This document shows positions 1-9,753 of a DNA stretch of 64,000 nt, piece by piece. Both the position numbers and the translations under genes were made by a program. Each line of letters begins with the position of its first letter. Within the stretch, counting starts at the first letter, position 1. The stretch is from Roseitalea porphyridii (GTDB lineage: Bacteria; Pseudomonadota; Alphaproteobacteria; Rhizobiales; Rhizobiaceae), in the NCBI RefSeq assembly GCF_004331955.1, contig NZ_CP036532.1:62001-126000 (forward strand), in the 5' to 3' direction. The notes beneath the pieces were generated by a model. That model was not told the DNA's origin and did not search any database. It was given only the letters and a program-made list of their open reading frames with translations.

Positions 1-8
1 AATAATCC

Positions 9-929
9 ATGTCCATTCTGGTCAACAAAGACACCAAGGTCCTCGTTCAGGGCCTGACCGGCAAGACCGGCACCTTCCATACCGAACAGGCGCTCGCCTA
101 TTTCGGCACGCAGATGGTCGGTGGCATCCACCCCAAGAAGGGCGGCGAGACCTGGACGGCCGGCGAGGGCGCCGGCGAAAAGGCGGGCGCCGAACTGCCG
201 ATCTTCGCCACCGTCGCCGAAGGCAAGAAGGCGACCGGAGCCAACGCCTCGGTCGTCTACGTGCCGCCGGCGGGCGCGGGCGATGCGATCATCGAGGCGA
301 TCGACGCCGACATTCCGCTGATCATCTGCATCACCGAGGGCATCCCCGTGATGGACATGGTCAAGGTCAAGGCACGGCTCGACAAGTCCAAGTCGCGCCT
401 GATCGGACCGAACTGCCCCGGCGTTCTGACGCCCGAGGAGTGCAAGATCGGCATCATGCCGGGCCGCATCTTCAAGAAGGGCTCGGTCGGCATCCTGTCG
501 CGCTCGGGCACGCTGACCTACGAGGCCGTCTTCCAGACCACCAACGAGGGGCTCGGCCAGTCGACCGCGGTCGGAATCGGCGGCGATCCGGTCAAGGGGA
601 CCGAATTCATCGACATGCTGGATCTGTTCCTCGACGATGACGAGACCGAATCCATCATCATGATCGGCGAGATCGGCGGCAGCGCCGAGGAAGACGCCTG
701 CGAGTGGCTCAAGGCGCAGGCAGAAAAGGGCCGCAAGAAGCCGATGGTCGGTTTCATCGCCGGCCGCACCGCCCCGCCCGGACGCACCATGGGTCACGCC
801 GGCGCGGTGATTTCCGGAGGCAAGGGCGGCGCCGACGACAAGATCAAGGCGATGGAGGATGCGGGCATCCGCGTCTCGCCCTCGCCGGCGCAACTGGGTT
901 CGACGCTGGTCGAGGTGCTGAAGGGCTGA
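9..929 (+). CDS. sucD: Succinyl-CoA ligase (ADP-forming) alpha subunit
   Basis: The 306-residue protein has the usual SucD length. It converts succinyl-CoA to succinate with substrate-level phosphorylation in the TCA cycle, as a complex with SucC. The N-terminal CoA-binding Rossmann domain begins with [13 protein letters not shown], and the phosphorylated active-site histidine is His263 in [10 protein letters not shown]. The ATG follows only 8 bases of the window, so sucC should lie just outside the left edge. It is the first gene of a co-directional TCA string with sucA, sucB and lpdA, as usual in Hyphomicrobiales. Identification is very secure. Confidence 0.98.
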   Translation: MSILVNKDTKVLVQGLTGKTGTFHTEQALAYFGTQMVGGIHPKKGGETWTAGEGAGEKAGAELPIFATVAEGKKATGANASVVYVPPAGAGDAIIEAIDADIPLIICITEGIPVMDMVKVKARLDKSKSRLIGPNCPGVLTPEECKIGIMPGRIFKKGSVGILSRSGTLTYEAVFQTTNEGLGQSTAVGIGGDPVKGTEFIDMLDLFLDDDETESIIMIGEIGGSAEEDACEWLKAQAEKGRKKPMVGFIAGRTAPPGRTMGHAGAVISGGKGGADDKIKAMEDAGIRVSPSPAQLGSTLVEVLKG

Positions 930-933
930 CGCA

Positions 934-1332
934 TTGACCGACAGTACGCGCACCGCGGTCGACAACTGGTACGCCGCCATCAAGGCCGGCGACTGGGCCG
1001 CCCTGCGTGACGCGACCACAACGGACATCGTTGTGGACTATCCCGCGCCGGACGGGGCGTTGCCGTGGTCGGGCGAATGGAAAGGGCCCGATCGATTGCA
1101 GGCGTTCTTCAGGACGATCGGCGACCATCTCAGTGTGGACCGGGTCGAAGTCACCGACACTTTCGAAACCGACGATGCGTTCATCACGGTTCTGAAGGGA
1201 CAGTGGACGGTTCGCAGCAACGGCCGAAAGGTCAATGCCCGGGCGGTCAATATCTTCAGGATCAGAGACGGGCTCGTTGCCCGGTATCAGGTGCATAACG
1301 ACACGGCCGCGTTCGCAAAGGCGCTGGACTGA
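934..1332 (+). CDS. SnoaL-like / nuclear transport factor 2-fold protein
   Basis: This 132-residue protein starts at a TTG 4 bases after the sucD stop; no ATG or GTG fits the conserved N-terminus better. The pattern WYAAIKAGDWAAL followed by DYPAPDG and a C-terminal half with FRIRDGLVARYQVHND is typical of SnoaL-like NTF2-fold proteins, a family of small cone-shaped barrels that bind or isomerise small polar molecules. No specific substrate can be assigned. It lies between sucD and sucA, so it is probably co-transcribed with the TCA genes, but the standard sucCDAB operon does not need it and it looks like an accessory insertion. Confidence 0.75.
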   Translation: MTDSTRTAVDNWYAAIKAGDWAALRDATTTDIVVDYPAPDGALPWSGEWKGPDRLQAFFRTIGDHLSVDRVEVTDTFETDDAFITVLKGQWTVRSNGRKVNARAVNIFRIRDGLVARYQVHNDTAAFAKALD

Positions 1333-1375
1333 AACGAGGCTCTGGGAGACGGCGGAAACGCCCGAGGGAATGAAA

Positions 1376-4369
1376 ATGGCACGCAAGGATCAGGCCAACG
1401 ACATCTTCGCCGGGACATCGTTCCTCTACGGCGGCAACGCGCTCTACATCGAGCAGATGCAGGCGCGCTACGAGGAGGACCCGGCCTCGGTCTCCGAGGA
1501 ATGGCGCAGCTTCTTCGAGGGCCTGGCCGACAATCCCGACGATGTCATCAAGGTGGCCGACGGCCCCTCATGGGAGCGCGACAACTGGCCGATCGCGCAG
1601 AACGGCGAGCTGACCTCGGCGCTCGACGGCAACTGGGGCGAGGTCGAGGCGCACATGAACGGCAAGCTCGCCGAGAAGGCGCGCGCGGCCGGCGAAGGCA
1701 TCTCCAGCGAGGAACTGCTGCGCGCCACCCGCGATTCGGTCCGAGCGATCATGATGATCCGCGCCTATCGCATGCGCGGCCATCTGCACGCCGATCTCGA
1801 TCCGCTCGGCCTGGCCGGCCACAAGGAGGACTATAACGAACTGCACCCGTCCTCCTACGGGTTCCAGGAGAGCGATTACGACCGGCCGATCTTCATCGAT
1901 CACGTGCTCGGGCTCGAGTATGCGACGATCCCGCAGATGCTCGACATCCTCAAGCGCACCTATTGCGGCACGATGGCGGTCGAATTCATGCACATCTCCA
2001 ATCCCGAGGAGAAGGCATGGCTGCAGGAACGCATCGAGGGACCGGACAAGGGCGTGGCCTTCACGCCCAACGGCAAGAAGGCGATCCTGCAGAAGCTGAT
2101 CGAGGCCGAGGGCTTCGAGCAGTTCATCGACGTCAAGTACAAGGGCACCAAGCGCTTTGGCCTCGACGGCGGCGAGGCGCTCATTCCCGCGCTCGAGCAG
2201 ATCATCAAGCGCGGCGGTCAGCTCGGCCTCAACGACATCGTGCTCGGCATGGCCCACCGCGGCCGTCTGAACGTGTTGACCCAGGTGATGGGCAAGCCGC
2301 ACCGGGCGCTGTTCAACGAGTTCAAGGGCGGTTCGTTCGTCCCCGATGACGTCGAGGGCTCGGGCGACGTCAAGTATCATCTGGGCGCCTCGTCGGACCG
2401 CGAGTTCGACGACAACACGGTGCACCTGTCGCTGACCGCCAACCCTTCGCATCTGGAAATCGTCAATCCGGTCGTTTTGGGCAAGGCGCGCGCCAAGCAG
2501 GATCAGCTCGCCGGCGGCGCGCACCGGCCCGAGATCGTGCCGCTGCCCGAACGGGTGAAGGTGCTGCCGCTGCTGCTGCATGGCGATGCGGCGTTCGCCG
2601 GCCAGGGCGTGGTGGCCGAGTGCTTCGGGCTTTCGGCGCTGCGCGGCCACCGCGTGGCGGGCTCGATCCACTTCATCATCAACAACCAGATCGGCTTCAC
2701 GACCAACCCGTACCTGTCGCGCTCGTCGCCCTATCCGTCCGACGTCGCCAAGATGATCGAGGCGCCGATCTTCCACGTCAATGGCGACGATCCGGAAGCG
2801 GTCGTCTACGCCGCCAAGGTGGCGACCGAGTTCCGGATGAAGTTCCACAAGCCGGTCGTCATCGACATGTTCTGCTACCGGCGCTTCGGCCACAATGAGG
2901 GCGACGAGCCGGCGTTCACCCAGCCGATCATGTACCGGACGATCCGCAAGCACAAAACGTCCGTCCAACTCTATTCCGACAAGCTGATCGCCGAGGGGCA
3001 CGTGACGGTCGACGACGTGGAGAAGATGAAGACCGACTGGCGCGAGCATCTGGAGATCGAGTTCCAGGCCGGCGAGGACTACAAGCCCAACAAGGCCGAC
3101 TGGCTGGACGGCAAATGGTCCGGCCTGCAGCGCGCCGACAACCAGGACGAGCGCCGGCGCGGCAAGACCAACGTGCCGCTGAAGACGCTCAAGGAGATCG
3201 GCAAGCGGCTGACCACCGTGCCCGAGGACTTCAACATCCACCGCACGGTCAAGCGCTTCCTCGACAACCGCGCCAAGATGATCGACAGCGGCGAGGGCAT
3301 CGACTGGGCGACCGCCGAGGCGTTGGCCTTCGGCTCGATCCTGCTCGACGGCCAGGGCGTGCGCCTTTCGGGCCAGGACGTCGAGCGCGGCACCTTCTCG
3401 CAGCGCCACTCGGTGCTCTACGACCAGGAATCCGAGAAGCGCTATACCCCGCTGAACGAGATCAAGGCCGGGCAGGGCCGCTACGAGGTCATCAACTCGA
3501 TGCTCTCCGAGGAGGCGGTGCTCGGCTACGAATATGGCTACACGCTCGCCGAGCCGAACGCGCTGACCCTCTGGGAGGCACAATTCGGCGACTTCGCCAA
3601 CGGCGCCCAGGTGATCTTCGACCAGTTCATCTCGTCGGGCGAGCGCAAATGGCTGCGCATGTCGGGTCTGGTCTGCCTCCTGCCGCACGGCTATGAGGGC
3701 CAGGGCCCGGAGCATTCGTCGGCACGGCTGGAACGGTTCCTGCAGATGTGCGCCGAGGACAACATGCAGGTCGCCAACTGCACCACGCCTGCGAACTATT
3801 TCCACATCCTGCGCCGGCAGCTCAAGCGCGAGTTCCGCAAGCCGCTCATCCTGATGACGCCGAAATCGCTGCTGCGGCACAAGCGGGCCACCTCGACGCT
3901 GACCGAGATGAGCGGCGAGAGCGCCTTCCACCGCCTGCTGTGGGACGATGCCGAGTACCGCAAGGACGACAGCGCCATCAAGCTGGTCACCGATTCCAAG
4001 ATCCGCCGCGTGATCCTTTGCACCGGCAAGGTCTATTACGACCTCTACGAGGAGCGCGAGGAGCGCGGCATCAACGATGTCTACCTGCTGCGCATCGAAC
4101 AGCTCTACCCGTTCCCGGCCAAGGCGCTGATCACCGAACTGTCGCGGTTCAGGAACGCCGAGATGGTCTGGTGCCAGGAAGAGCCCAAGAACATGGGCGC
4201 CTGGGCGTTCATCGATCCGTATCTGGAATGGGTGCTCGCGCACATCAACGCCAAGCATGACCGCGTGCGCTACACGGGCCGGCCGGCCTCGGCGTCGACC
4301 GCCACCGGCCTCATGGGCACCCACAAGGCCCAGCTCGAAGCGTTCCTCGAGGACGCGCTCGGCGACTGA
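1376..4369 (+). CDS. sucA: 2-oxoglutarate dehydrogenase E1 component
   Basis: This 997-residue thiamine-diphosphate enzyme decarboxylates 2-oxoglutarate and transfers the succinyl group to the lipoyl arm of SucB. The N-terminus [11 protein letters not shown] with [14 protein letters not shown] matches rhizobial SucA. The ThDP region has [10 protein letters not shown] near residue 466 and [13 protein letters not shown] about 30 residues later, and the C-terminus carries the transketolase-like domain with [17 protein letters not shown]. The frame is open further upstream, but family similarity and GAGGGA six bases away favour ATG 1376 over ATG 1370. sucB follows after 50 bases. Confidence 0.97.
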   Translation: MARKDQANDIFAGTSFLYGGNALYIEQMQARYEEDPASVSEEWRSFFEGLADNPDDVIKVADGPSWERDNWPIAQNGELTSALDGNWGEVEAHMNGKLAEKARAAGEGISSEELLRATRDSVRAIMMIRAYRMRGHLHADLDPLGLAGHKEDYNELHPSSYGFQESDYDRPIFIDHVLGLEYATIPQMLDILKRTYCGTMAVEFMHISNPEEKAWLQERIEGPDKGVAFTPNGKKAILQKLIEAEGFEQFIDVKYKGTKRFGLDGGEALIPALEQIIKRGGQLGLNDIVLGMAHRGRLNVLTQVMGKPHRALFNEFKGGSFVPDDVEGSGDVKYHLGASSDREFDDNTVHLSLTANPSHLEIVNPVVLGKARAKQDQLAGGAHRPEIVPLPERVKVLPLLLHGDAAFAGQGVVAECFGLSALRGHRVAGSIHFIINNQIGFTTNPYLSRSSPYPSDVAKMIEAPIFHVNGDDPEAVVYAAKVATEFRMKFHKPVVIDMFCYRRFGHNEGDEPAFTQPIMYRTIRKHKTSVQLYSDKLIAEGHVTVDDVEKMKTDWREHLEIEFQAGEDYKPNKADWLDGKWSGLQRADNQDERRRGKTNVPLKTLKEIGKRLTTVPEDFNIHRTVKRFLDNRAKMIDSGEGIDWATAEALAFGSILLDGQGVRLSGQDVERGTFSQRHSVLYDQESEKRYTPLNEIKAGQGRYEVINSMLSEEAVLGYEYGYTLAEPNALTLWEAQFGDFANGAQVIFDQFISSGERKWLRMSGLVCLLPHGYEGQGPEHSSARLERFLQMCAEDNMQVANCTTPANYFHILRRQLKREFRKPLILMTPKSLLRHKRATSTLTEMSGESAFHRLLWDDAEYRKDDSAIKLVTDSKIRRVILCTGKVYYDLYEEREERGINDVYLLRIEQLYPFPAKALITELSRFRNAEMVWCQEEPKNMGAWAFIDPYLEWVLAHINAKHDRVRYTGRPASASTATGLMGTHKAQLEAFLEDALGD

Positions 4370-4419
4370 ACGGGACCGAACCAAAACCAACACGACTGTC
4401 ACAGTCCGGGAAAGAGACG

Positions 4420-5703
4420 ATGTCGAAGGAAATCCGCGTACCCACACTCGGTGAGTCGGTCACCGAAGCCACGATCGGCCAATGGTTCAAGAAGCCCGGC
4501 GACACCGTCTCCGACGGCGAGACCCTGGTCGAGCTGGAGACCGACAAGGTCACCCTCGAAGTGCCGTCGCCGGGCTCGGGCACGCTGGCCGAGATCGCCG
4601 CCAACGAGGGCGACACGGTCGAGGTGGACGCTCTGCTCGGCACGCTGACCGAAGGCGAGGGCGCGCCGGCCAAGGAAGCACCGACAAAGGAAACCCCGGC
4701 CCCGTCGGGTTCGGAGGCCGAATCGCCGGGCATGAAGGAAGCCAGGGACGAGCCGCAGCCGATCGGCGACCACGGCGCCGAACCGGAAAACTTCCCCGGC
4801 AAGACCGACATGCAGCCCTCCCCGGCCGCAGCCAAACTGATCGACGAGAACGATCTGGACGCCAGCAACATCGGCGGCTCGGGCAAGCGCGGCCAGGTGC
4901 TCAAGTCGGACGTGCTCGATGCGATCGCCAAGGGCACTGGCGCCCCGTCGGAGCCCGCCGAGACGCCTAAGGTGGCCCGGGCGCCCTCGGCGCAGGAGGA
5001 TCAGGTGCGCGAGGAACGGGTGCGCATGACCAAGCTGCGCCAGACCATCGCCCGGCGCCTGAAGGACGCGCAGAACACCGCCGCCATGCTGACCACCTAC
5101 AACGAGGTGGACATGAGCGCGGTCATGGCGATGCGCTCGAAATACAAGGATCTGTTCGAGAAGAAGCACGATGTGAAGCTCGGCTTCATGGGCTTCTTCA
5201 CGCGGGCCGTCTGCCATGCCCTCAAGGAGATCCCCTCGGTCAACGCCGAGATCGACGGCACCGACATCATCTACAAGAACTACGCGCACATCGGCGTCGC
5301 CGTGGGCACCGACAAGGGGCTCGTCGTGCCCGTCGTGCGCGATGCCGACCGGATGTCGATCGCCGAGGTGGAACTGGAGATCGGGCGGCTCGGCCGGGCG
5401 GCCCGCGACGGCAACCTTTCGATGGCCGACATGCAGGGCGGCACCTTCACCATTTCGAACGGCGGCGTCTACGGTTCGCTGATGTCCTCGCCGATCCTGA
5501 ACGCGCCCCAGTCGGGCATTCTGGGCATGCACAAGATCCAGGAACGCCCCGTCGCGCTGAACGGCGAGGTGGTGATCCGGCCGATGATGTATCTGGCGCT
5601 GAGCTACGATCACCGCATCGTCGACGGCAAGGAGGCGGTGACGTTCCTGGTCCGTGTCAAGGAGAGCCTGGAAGACCCCGAACGGTTCGTGCTGGATCTG
5701 TAG
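4420..5703 (+). CDS. sucB: Dihydrolipoyllysine-residue succinyltransferase (E2o)
   Basis: This 427-residue E2 core enzyme takes the succinyl group from SucA and forms succinyl-CoA. It has an N-terminal lipoyl domain with the acceptor Lys43 in [10 protein letters not shown], a Glu/Pro/Ala-rich linker, a peripheral E1/E3-binding domain around residues 125-165 ([13 protein letters not shown]) and a C-terminal acyltransferase domain with His398 and Asp402 in SYDHRIVDG. All key residues are present. Normally lpd follows directly; here a two-gene DUF4160/DUF2442 unit separates them. Confidence 0.97.
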   Translation: MSKEIRVPTLGESVTEATIGQWFKKPGDTVSDGETLVELETDKVTLEVPSPGSGTLAEIAANEGDTVEVDALLGTLTEGEGAPAKEAPTKETPAPSGSEAESPGMKEARDEPQPIGDHGAEPENFPGKTDMQPSPAAAKLIDENDLDASNIGGSGKRGQVLKSDVLDAIAKGTGAPSEPAETPKVARAPSAQEDQVREERVRMTKLRQTIARRLKDAQNTAAMLTTYNEVDMSAVMAMRSKYKDLFEKKHDVKLGFMGFFTRAVCHALKEIPSVNAEIDGTDIIYKNYAHIGVAVGTDKGLVVPVVRDADRMSIAEVELEIGRLGRAARDGNLSMADMQGGTFTISNGGVYGSLMSSPILNAPQSGILGMHKIQERPVALNGEVVIRPMMYLALSYDHRIVDGKEAVTFLVRVKESLEDPERFVLDL

Positions 5704-5757
5704 GGGCGATGAGCGTTCTTCGCCACATAGTACGCCCTTCGGCGCGGTGATTGCGCG

Positions 5758-6009
5758 ATGCCGCGGATTGCCAGCGTTGAGGGCGTGGCGATCTATATGT
5801 ACGCTGACGATCACCCGCCGCCACATGTCCACGCGCGGTTTGCAGGAGACGATATGATGGTGGAAATCGAAAATGCCGGTGTCCTGCGCGGCGACCTGCC
5901 GGCGGGGAAGAAGCAGGCCGTACTTGCCTGGGTCCTCGCGTCGACAAGCCCGCTGATGCAGGCTTGGCTGGACCTGCGAGCCGGACGCCTCCCGGAGAAA
6001 ATCCGATGA
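5758..6009 (+). CDS. DUF4160 domain protein (putative toxin-antitoxin partner)
   Basis: This 83-residue protein has the DUF4160 signature: an N-terminal strand followed by the His/Pro-rich DDHPPPHVHARFAGDD motif, then a strand and a helix ending in LRAGRLPEKIR. It begins 54 bases after the sucB stop and overlaps the DUF2442 gene by 4 bases, so the two are almost certainly co-translated. DUF4160 and DUF2442 genes are frequent neighbours and have been suggested to form toxin-antitoxin-like pairs, but no activity can be read from this sequence. Codons such as GCT, GTA-type and TAT are more common than in the flanking TCA genes, which suggests acquisition. Confidence 0.85.
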   Translation: MPRIASVEGVAIYMYADDHPPPHVHARFAGDDMMVEIENAGVLRGDLPAGKKQAVLAWVLASTSPLMQAWLDLRAGRLPEKIR

Positions 6010-6302
6010 GCATCCCCCAAGACGTGCGCGCCCGCGAGGTAGAGGTCGTATTGCCAGGCGTTCTCAAGATGACGTGGGATGACGGCTATGTCGGCCTCGT
6101 CGATATTCGCCCGATCATCAAGGAGGGCCCGATGTTCGCCTTCCTCCGCGACGATCCGGACAGTTTCGCCGGCGTCCGGATCGGCGAGCATGGACACAGC
6201 ATCTACTGGCAGGATCCGCAGGGCAACGAGATCGACTTCGGTGCCGACACGCTTCGCCAACGTGCCGAACGTCAGGCTGCCATCCTTGAACTTGCCAGCT
6301 AA
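6006..6302 (+). CDS. DUF2442 domain protein (partner of the DUF4160 gene)
   Basis: This 98-residue protein starts at an ATG that overlaps the upstream stop in an ATGA arrangement. The core LKMTWDDGYVGLVDIRPII and the C-terminal HSIYWQDPQGNEIDFGADTL are typical of DUF2442, a small beta-rich domain. The frame is open 14 codons upstream, but the ATGA start matches the family length. With the preceding DUF4160 gene it forms a compact two-gene module between sucB and lpdA. Toxin or antitoxin roles are inference from gene pairing only. lpdA starts 33 bases downstream after its own AGGGGACAGCAGG ribosome-binding region. Confidence 0.85.
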   Translation: MSIPQDVRAREVEVVLPGVLKMTWDDGYVGLVDIRPIIKEGPMFAFLRDDPDSFAGVRIGEHGHSIYWQDPQGNEIDFGADTLRQRAERQAAILELAS

Positions 6303-6335
6303 CCAACACGCCGCCGCCAGAGGGGACAGCAGGAT

Positions 6336-7745
6336 ATGAGCTATGATGTCGTGGTAATCGGTTCGGGCCCGGGCGGCTATGTGTGCGCGATCAAGGCCGC
6401 GCAGCTTGGCCTGAAGACGGCGATCGTCGAGAAATGGCCGACGCTCGGCGGCACCTGCCTGAACATCGGCTGCATCCCGTCCAAGGCGCTGCTGCACGCT
6501 TCGGAGATGTTCCATCAGGCCGGCCATGACCTCAAGCCGCTCGGCGTCGACGTCGGCAAGCCCAAGCTCGATCTCAAGGCGATGCTCGCCCACAAGGACG
6601 CGACGGTCAAAGCCAATGTCGACGGCGTCTCCTTCCTGATGAAGAAGAACAAGGTCGATGTCCTGCAGGGCACCGGGTCGATCCTGGGCGAAGGCAAGGT
6701 CAGCGTCACGCCCGAAAAGGGCGAAGCGCAGGAGATCGAGACAAGGAACATCGTCATCGCGACCGGCTCCGATGTCGCCGGCATTCCCGGCGTCGATGTC
6801 GCGTTCGACGACAAGGTGATCGTCTCGTCCGAAGGCGCCCTCAAGCTGGAGAAGGTGCCCGCCAAGATGATCGTGGTGGGTGGCGGGGTGATCGGGCTCG
6901 AACTGGGCTCGGTCTGGTCGCGTCTCGGCGCCGAGGTGACGGTCGTCGAATATCTCGACACGATCCTTGGCGGCATGGACGGCGATGTATCGCGCCAGTT
7001 CCAGAAGCTTCTGGCCAAGCAGGGGCTGACCTTCAAGCTCGGCGCCAAGGTCACCGATGTGCACAAGGCCGGCAAGGGCGGCCATGTCACCTACGAGCCG
7101 GTCAAGGGCGGCGACGCCGAAACGCTCAATGCCGATGTCGTGCTCGTCGCCACGGGCCGCAAGCCCTACACCGAGGGGCTTGGCCTCGAGAAGGCGGGCG
7201 TCGTGCTCGACGACCGCGGCCGGGTCGACATCAACGAGCACTGGCAGACCTCGGTCACCGGAATCTGGGCGATCGGCGATGTCGTCAGGGGACCGATGCT
7301 CGCCCACAAGGCCGAGGACGAGGGCATGGCCGTCGCCGAACGGATCGCCGGCCAGGCCGGCCACGTCAACTACGGCGTCATCCCGAACGTCGTCTATACC
7401 GAGCCCGAGGTCGCCTCGGTCGGCAGGACCGAAGAGGAACTGAAGGCCGACGGCGTCGAATACACCGTCGGCAAGTTCCCGTTCAGCGCCAACGGCCGCG
7501 CTCGCGCGATGCTGGCGACCGACGGCTTCGTGAAGATCCTTGCCGACAAGACCACCGACCGCGTGCTCGGCGTGCACATCGTCGGCCGCGGTGCCGGCGA
7601 CCTGATCCACGAATGCGCCGTGCTGATGGAGTTCGGCGGATCGTCCGAGGATCTGGCGCGCACCTGCCATGCCCACCCGACCATGAGCGAGGCCGTCCGC
7701 GAAGCCGCGCTCGCCTCGGCCACCGGCAAGCCGCTGCACATGTAA
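6336..7745 (+). CDS. lpdA: Dihydrolipoyl dehydrogenase (E3)
   Basis: This 469-residue FAD flavoprotein reoxidises dihydrolipoamide on SucB with NAD+. It has the FAD GxGxxG fold at the N-terminus (VVIGSGPGGY), the redox disulfide Cys41/Cys46 in GGTCLNIGCIPSK, an NAD-binding GGGVIGLELG segment near residue 185 and the catalytic His447-Glu452 pair in HPTMSE. Length and motifs are complete. Its place after sucAB suggests it serves the oxoglutarate dehydrogenase complex. Confidence 0.97.
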   Translation: MSYDVVVIGSGPGGYVCAIKAAQLGLKTAIVEKWPTLGGTCLNIGCIPSKALLHASEMFHQAGHDLKPLGVDVGKPKLDLKAMLAHKDATVKANVDGVSFLMKKNKVDVLQGTGSILGEGKVSVTPEKGEAQEIETRNIVIATGSDVAGIPGVDVAFDDKVIVSSEGALKLEKVPAKMIVVGGGVIGLELGSVWSRLGAEVTVVEYLDTILGGMDGDVSRQFQKLLAKQGLTFKLGAKVTDVHKAGKGGHVTYEPVKGGDAETLNADVVLVATGRKPYTEGLGLEKAGVVLDDRGRVDINEHWQTSVTGIWAIGDVVRGPMLAHKAEDEGMAVAERIAGQAGHVNYGVIPNVVYTEPEVASVGRTEEELKADGVEYTVGKFPFSANGRARAMLATDGFVKILADKTTDRVLGVHIVGRGAGDLIHECAVLMEFGGSSEDLARTCHAHPTMSEAVREAALASATGKPLHM

Positions 7746-7750
7746 CGGTC

Positions 7751-7772
7751 GCGGCGATGGAACCATCGCCGC
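7751..7772. repeat. 10-bp hairpin after lpdA
   Basis: GCGGCGATGG and CCATCGCCGC form a perfect 10-bp inverted repeat around a 2-base centre, beginning 5 bases after the lpdA stop. No T-run follows, so it is a weak candidate for an intrinsic terminator. It may stabilise the 3' end of the TCA transcript or separate it from the next gene. Confidence 0.45.
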
Positions 7773-7810
7773 CGCCTCCTGTTCCTCATCGGAACAAGGA
7801 GGCACGACAG

Positions 7811-8308
7811 ATGGCAGACATTTCCAAGGCCCACACCGATCCCAAGGGACAGCTCTGGGAGGCGGTCGAGAACGCCACCGCAATCATGGTCGGCAGCACC
7901 GATCACAGCCAGCACATGCAACCGATGGCGCCGCTTCTGGCACGCGACGAGGAAGCGATCTGGTTCTACACCAAGGCCGACACCGAACTGGCGCAGACCG
8001 TGGGATCGCAAGGCGGCACCGTGCATGTCTGCCTGATCGGCAAGGATCACGATTTCCACGCCTGCCTGCGCGGGCACCTGTCGGTGCAACGCAGCCCCGA
8101 ACACATCGAACGGTTCTGGTCGCCGATGGCCGAGGCCTGGTTCGGCGACAAGGACAATCCCGGCCTGACCATGCTTTGCTTCAAGCCCGGCCATGCCGAA
8201 ATCTGGGCTTCCACCGACAGCCGTATCCGGTTCGGCTGGGAGATCGCCAAGGCCAACGTCACCGATGCCGAGCCCGATGTGGGCTACAAGACCGAGATCA
8301 ACTTCTGA
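7811..8308 (+). CDS. Pyridoxamine 5'-phosphate oxidase-fold protein (general stress family)
   Basis: This 165-residue protein starts at ATG 7811, after GGAGGCACGACAG. The order of features (LWEAVENATAIMVGS, then APLLARDEEAIWFYTKADTEL, then LRGHLSVQRSPEHIERFWSP and a tryptophan-containing C-terminus) is typical of the pyridox_oxase_2/general stress protein 26 family, which has a split-barrel flavin-binding fold. Members bind flavins or are assumed to be FMN- or F420-dependent; the substrate is unknown. It is a stand-alone gene between lpdA and the MipA-like gene. Confidence 0.85.
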   Translation: MADISKAHTDPKGQLWEAVENATAIMVGSTDHSQHMQPMAPLLARDEEAIWFYTKADTELAQTVGSQGGTVHVCLIGKDHDFHACLRGHLSVQRSPEHIERFWSPMAEAWFGDKDNPGLTMLCFKPGHAEIWASTDSRIRFGWEIAKANVTDAEPDVGYKTEINF

Positions 8309-8334
8309 TTTCGGTCGATGCGCGCCTGCGGCGG

Positions 8335-8349
8335 TTAACCGAGCGTTAA
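8335..8349 (+). promoter_or_regulatory. Candidate CtrA-binding site TTAA-N7-TTAA
   Basis: The sequence TTAACCGAGCGTTAA matches exactly the TTAA-N7-TTAA motif bound by the alphaproteobacterial cell-cycle regulator CtrA. It lies about 135 bases upstream of the MipA/OmpV gene and just after the previous stop. The match is direct; binding is inferred. Confidence 0.4.
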
Positions 8350-8481
8350 CGCTGTCATTCAAATGCCCGCCGTTTCATCGATCCATCAGGGTTGGTGAGC
8401 GTATGATGGTGCGGGGACACGGATTGACTCAGACGCTGATTCATCGTTCGTGCCCGTAACGCGTGCCTGTCGAGGATTTGC

Positions 8482-9264
8482 ATGAACCGGGTCAAGAAAA
8501 CCGCCGTCGCGGCCCTTTTGCTCACGCTCGGACCGGTCCTGCCGGCCTGGGCCCAGTCGGATGGCTATGGGGCGCCTCCGGCGCAACCGGGCATCGAATT
8601 CGAACTTGGCGGCGGCGCCAACGCCGCCCCGCGCTATGAGGGTTCCTCGGAAATTCTCCTGTCGCCCTATCCGATCGTCCGGCTGAAGCGCCTGGCCCTG
8701 CCGAACGGCTTCCAGATCGGCGGCGGGCGCGAAGGCGGCTTTTCGGTATCGCCCTCGTTTGCCGTGCGTGGCGAACGCACCGCACGCGACACGCCGGCCC
8801 TGACCGGCCTCGCCAATGTCGACCTTGCGGTGGAAGTGGGCGTCGAAGCCTCCTACGAGGCGCAGTGGCTGCGCCTGCATGCCAATCTCCGGCGCGGCTT
8901 CGGCGGTCATCATGGCTGGACGGGCGAAGCGGGCATCGACGCGGTCGTGCGCCCCGAAGAGGGCCTCAAGCTTTATGCCGGCCCGCGCATCTCCTATGCC
9001 GACAATGGCTATATGGACACCTATTTCAGCGTTCCCGCCGGCACGCCCGGCTTTGCCACCTTCGATGCATCCGCGGGCATCAAGTCGTGGGGCGTCGAGG
9101 CCGGCATGCGCTTTGATGTCAGCGAGGGCTGGGCCGTCGAGGGCATGGCCGGTTATCACCGCCTGACCGGCGACGCGGGCGCCTCGCCCGTCACGGCCGT
9201 CGGCAGCCGCGACCAGTTTCACGTCCGGTTCGGCGTGCTGCGCAAGTTCCGCATCGATTTCTGA
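8482..9264 (+). CDS. MipA/OmpV family outer-membrane protein
   Basis: This 260-residue protein has a signal peptide with cleavage after LPAWA (residues 19-23). The mature part contains the MipA/OmpV pattern: GGGANAAPRYEGS, LSPYPIVRLKRL, repeated beta-strand segments and a C-terminal FGVLRKFRIDF ending in phenylalanine, as in outer-membrane barrels. MipA in E. coli scaffolds murein synthesis enzymes, and other members respond to osmolarity or antibiotics; the role here is not fixed. It is monocistronic, bounded by a candidate CtrA site upstream and a strong inverted repeat downstream. Confidence 0.88.
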   Translation: MNRVKKTAVAALLLTLGPVLPAWAQSDGYGAPPAQPGIEFELGGGANAAPRYEGSSEILLSPYPIVRLKRLALPNGFQIGGGREGGFSVSPSFAVRGERTARDTPALTGLANVDLAVEVGVEASYEAQWLRLHANLRRGFGGHHGWTGEAGIDAVVRPEEGLKLYAGPRISYADNGYMDTYFSVPAGTPGFATFDASAGIKSWGVEAGMRFDVSEGWAVEGMAGYHRLTGDAGASPVTAVGSRDQFHVRFGVLRKFRIDF

Positions 9265-9301
9265 TCGTTCGTCGGCCACCGGCCGCAACCTCTTAGAACG
9301 A

Positions 9302-9333
9302 AAACCGGCGCCGGAGGGATCCGGCGCCGGTTT
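9302..9333. terminator. Bidirectional intrinsic terminator
   Basis: AAACCGGCGCCGG at 9302-9314 and its exact complement at 9321-9333 form a 13-bp stem with a 6-base loop, flanked by A residues on the left and TTTC on the right. It lies between the convergent MipA-like gene and the minus-strand small exported protein, so it could end both transcripts. Confidence 0.75.
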
Positions 9334-9363
9334 CGTGATCGGAGGTCTGCGAGCGTCGTGATG

Positions 9364-9561
9364 TCAGGCGTTCTGCCAGGCTTCCAGATACTCGATCAGC
9401 CATGCATCCACCGGCGCTTCGGCCACCTCGACCCTGGTCATCTTGCCATGGTCGACGGGCGTCTGCGCGACGACGTCCTTGCTCCAGTTGCAACCTGCCG
9501 AGGCAACGGTTGCGCCAGCCAGAAGAAACGCGGCTGTCAGCGACACGGTTTTCATCCGCAT
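9364..9561 (-). CDS. Small exported protein of unknown function
   Basis: This 65-residue protein begins with MRMKTVSLTAAFLLAG and a signal peptide that appears to be cleaved after VASA; an immediate Cys (AGCNWS) follows. The mature peptide is only about 43 residues and ends EYLEAWQNA. GGAGA lies 8 bases before the first ATG; a second in-frame ATG is two codons later. The Cys could in principle be lipidated, but the preceding residues are a poor lipobox. Similar tiny secreted proteins are common and uncharacterised in Hyphomicrobiales. The gene converges on the MipA-like gene across a shared terminator. Confidence 0.65.
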   Translation of the reverse strand: MRMKTVSLTAAFLLAGATVASAGCNWSKDVVAQTPVDHGKMTRVEVAEAPVDAWLIEYLEAWQNA

Positions 9562-9753
9562 TGGACAGTCTCCTTCGTTGCGGCCCCATGACGGGACAAT
9601 AAAAGGCTAGGGCAGGCTCGCCTGTGCGCAAAGGGCGCAGATCACCATCAATTCTTGCCGCAACGCGTCATCACCGGTGCGACGCGAAACAAATGGTTAA
9701 CCTTCAGGACGATAGGTCTGGGCGAACCGAACGCACACAAATGGACGGCGGGC

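Noticed and set aside
1568-4447. 959-codon open frame on the minus strand opposite sucA
   Set aside because: It is the antisense shadow of a very GC-rich gene; its product is low-complexity and matches no family, while sucA on the plus strand has full motifs.
9655-9753. TTG start 33 codons upstream of the DUF3426-like protein
   Set aside because: No ribosome-binding site and the extra residues do not look like protein; GTG 9754 gives a sensible start.
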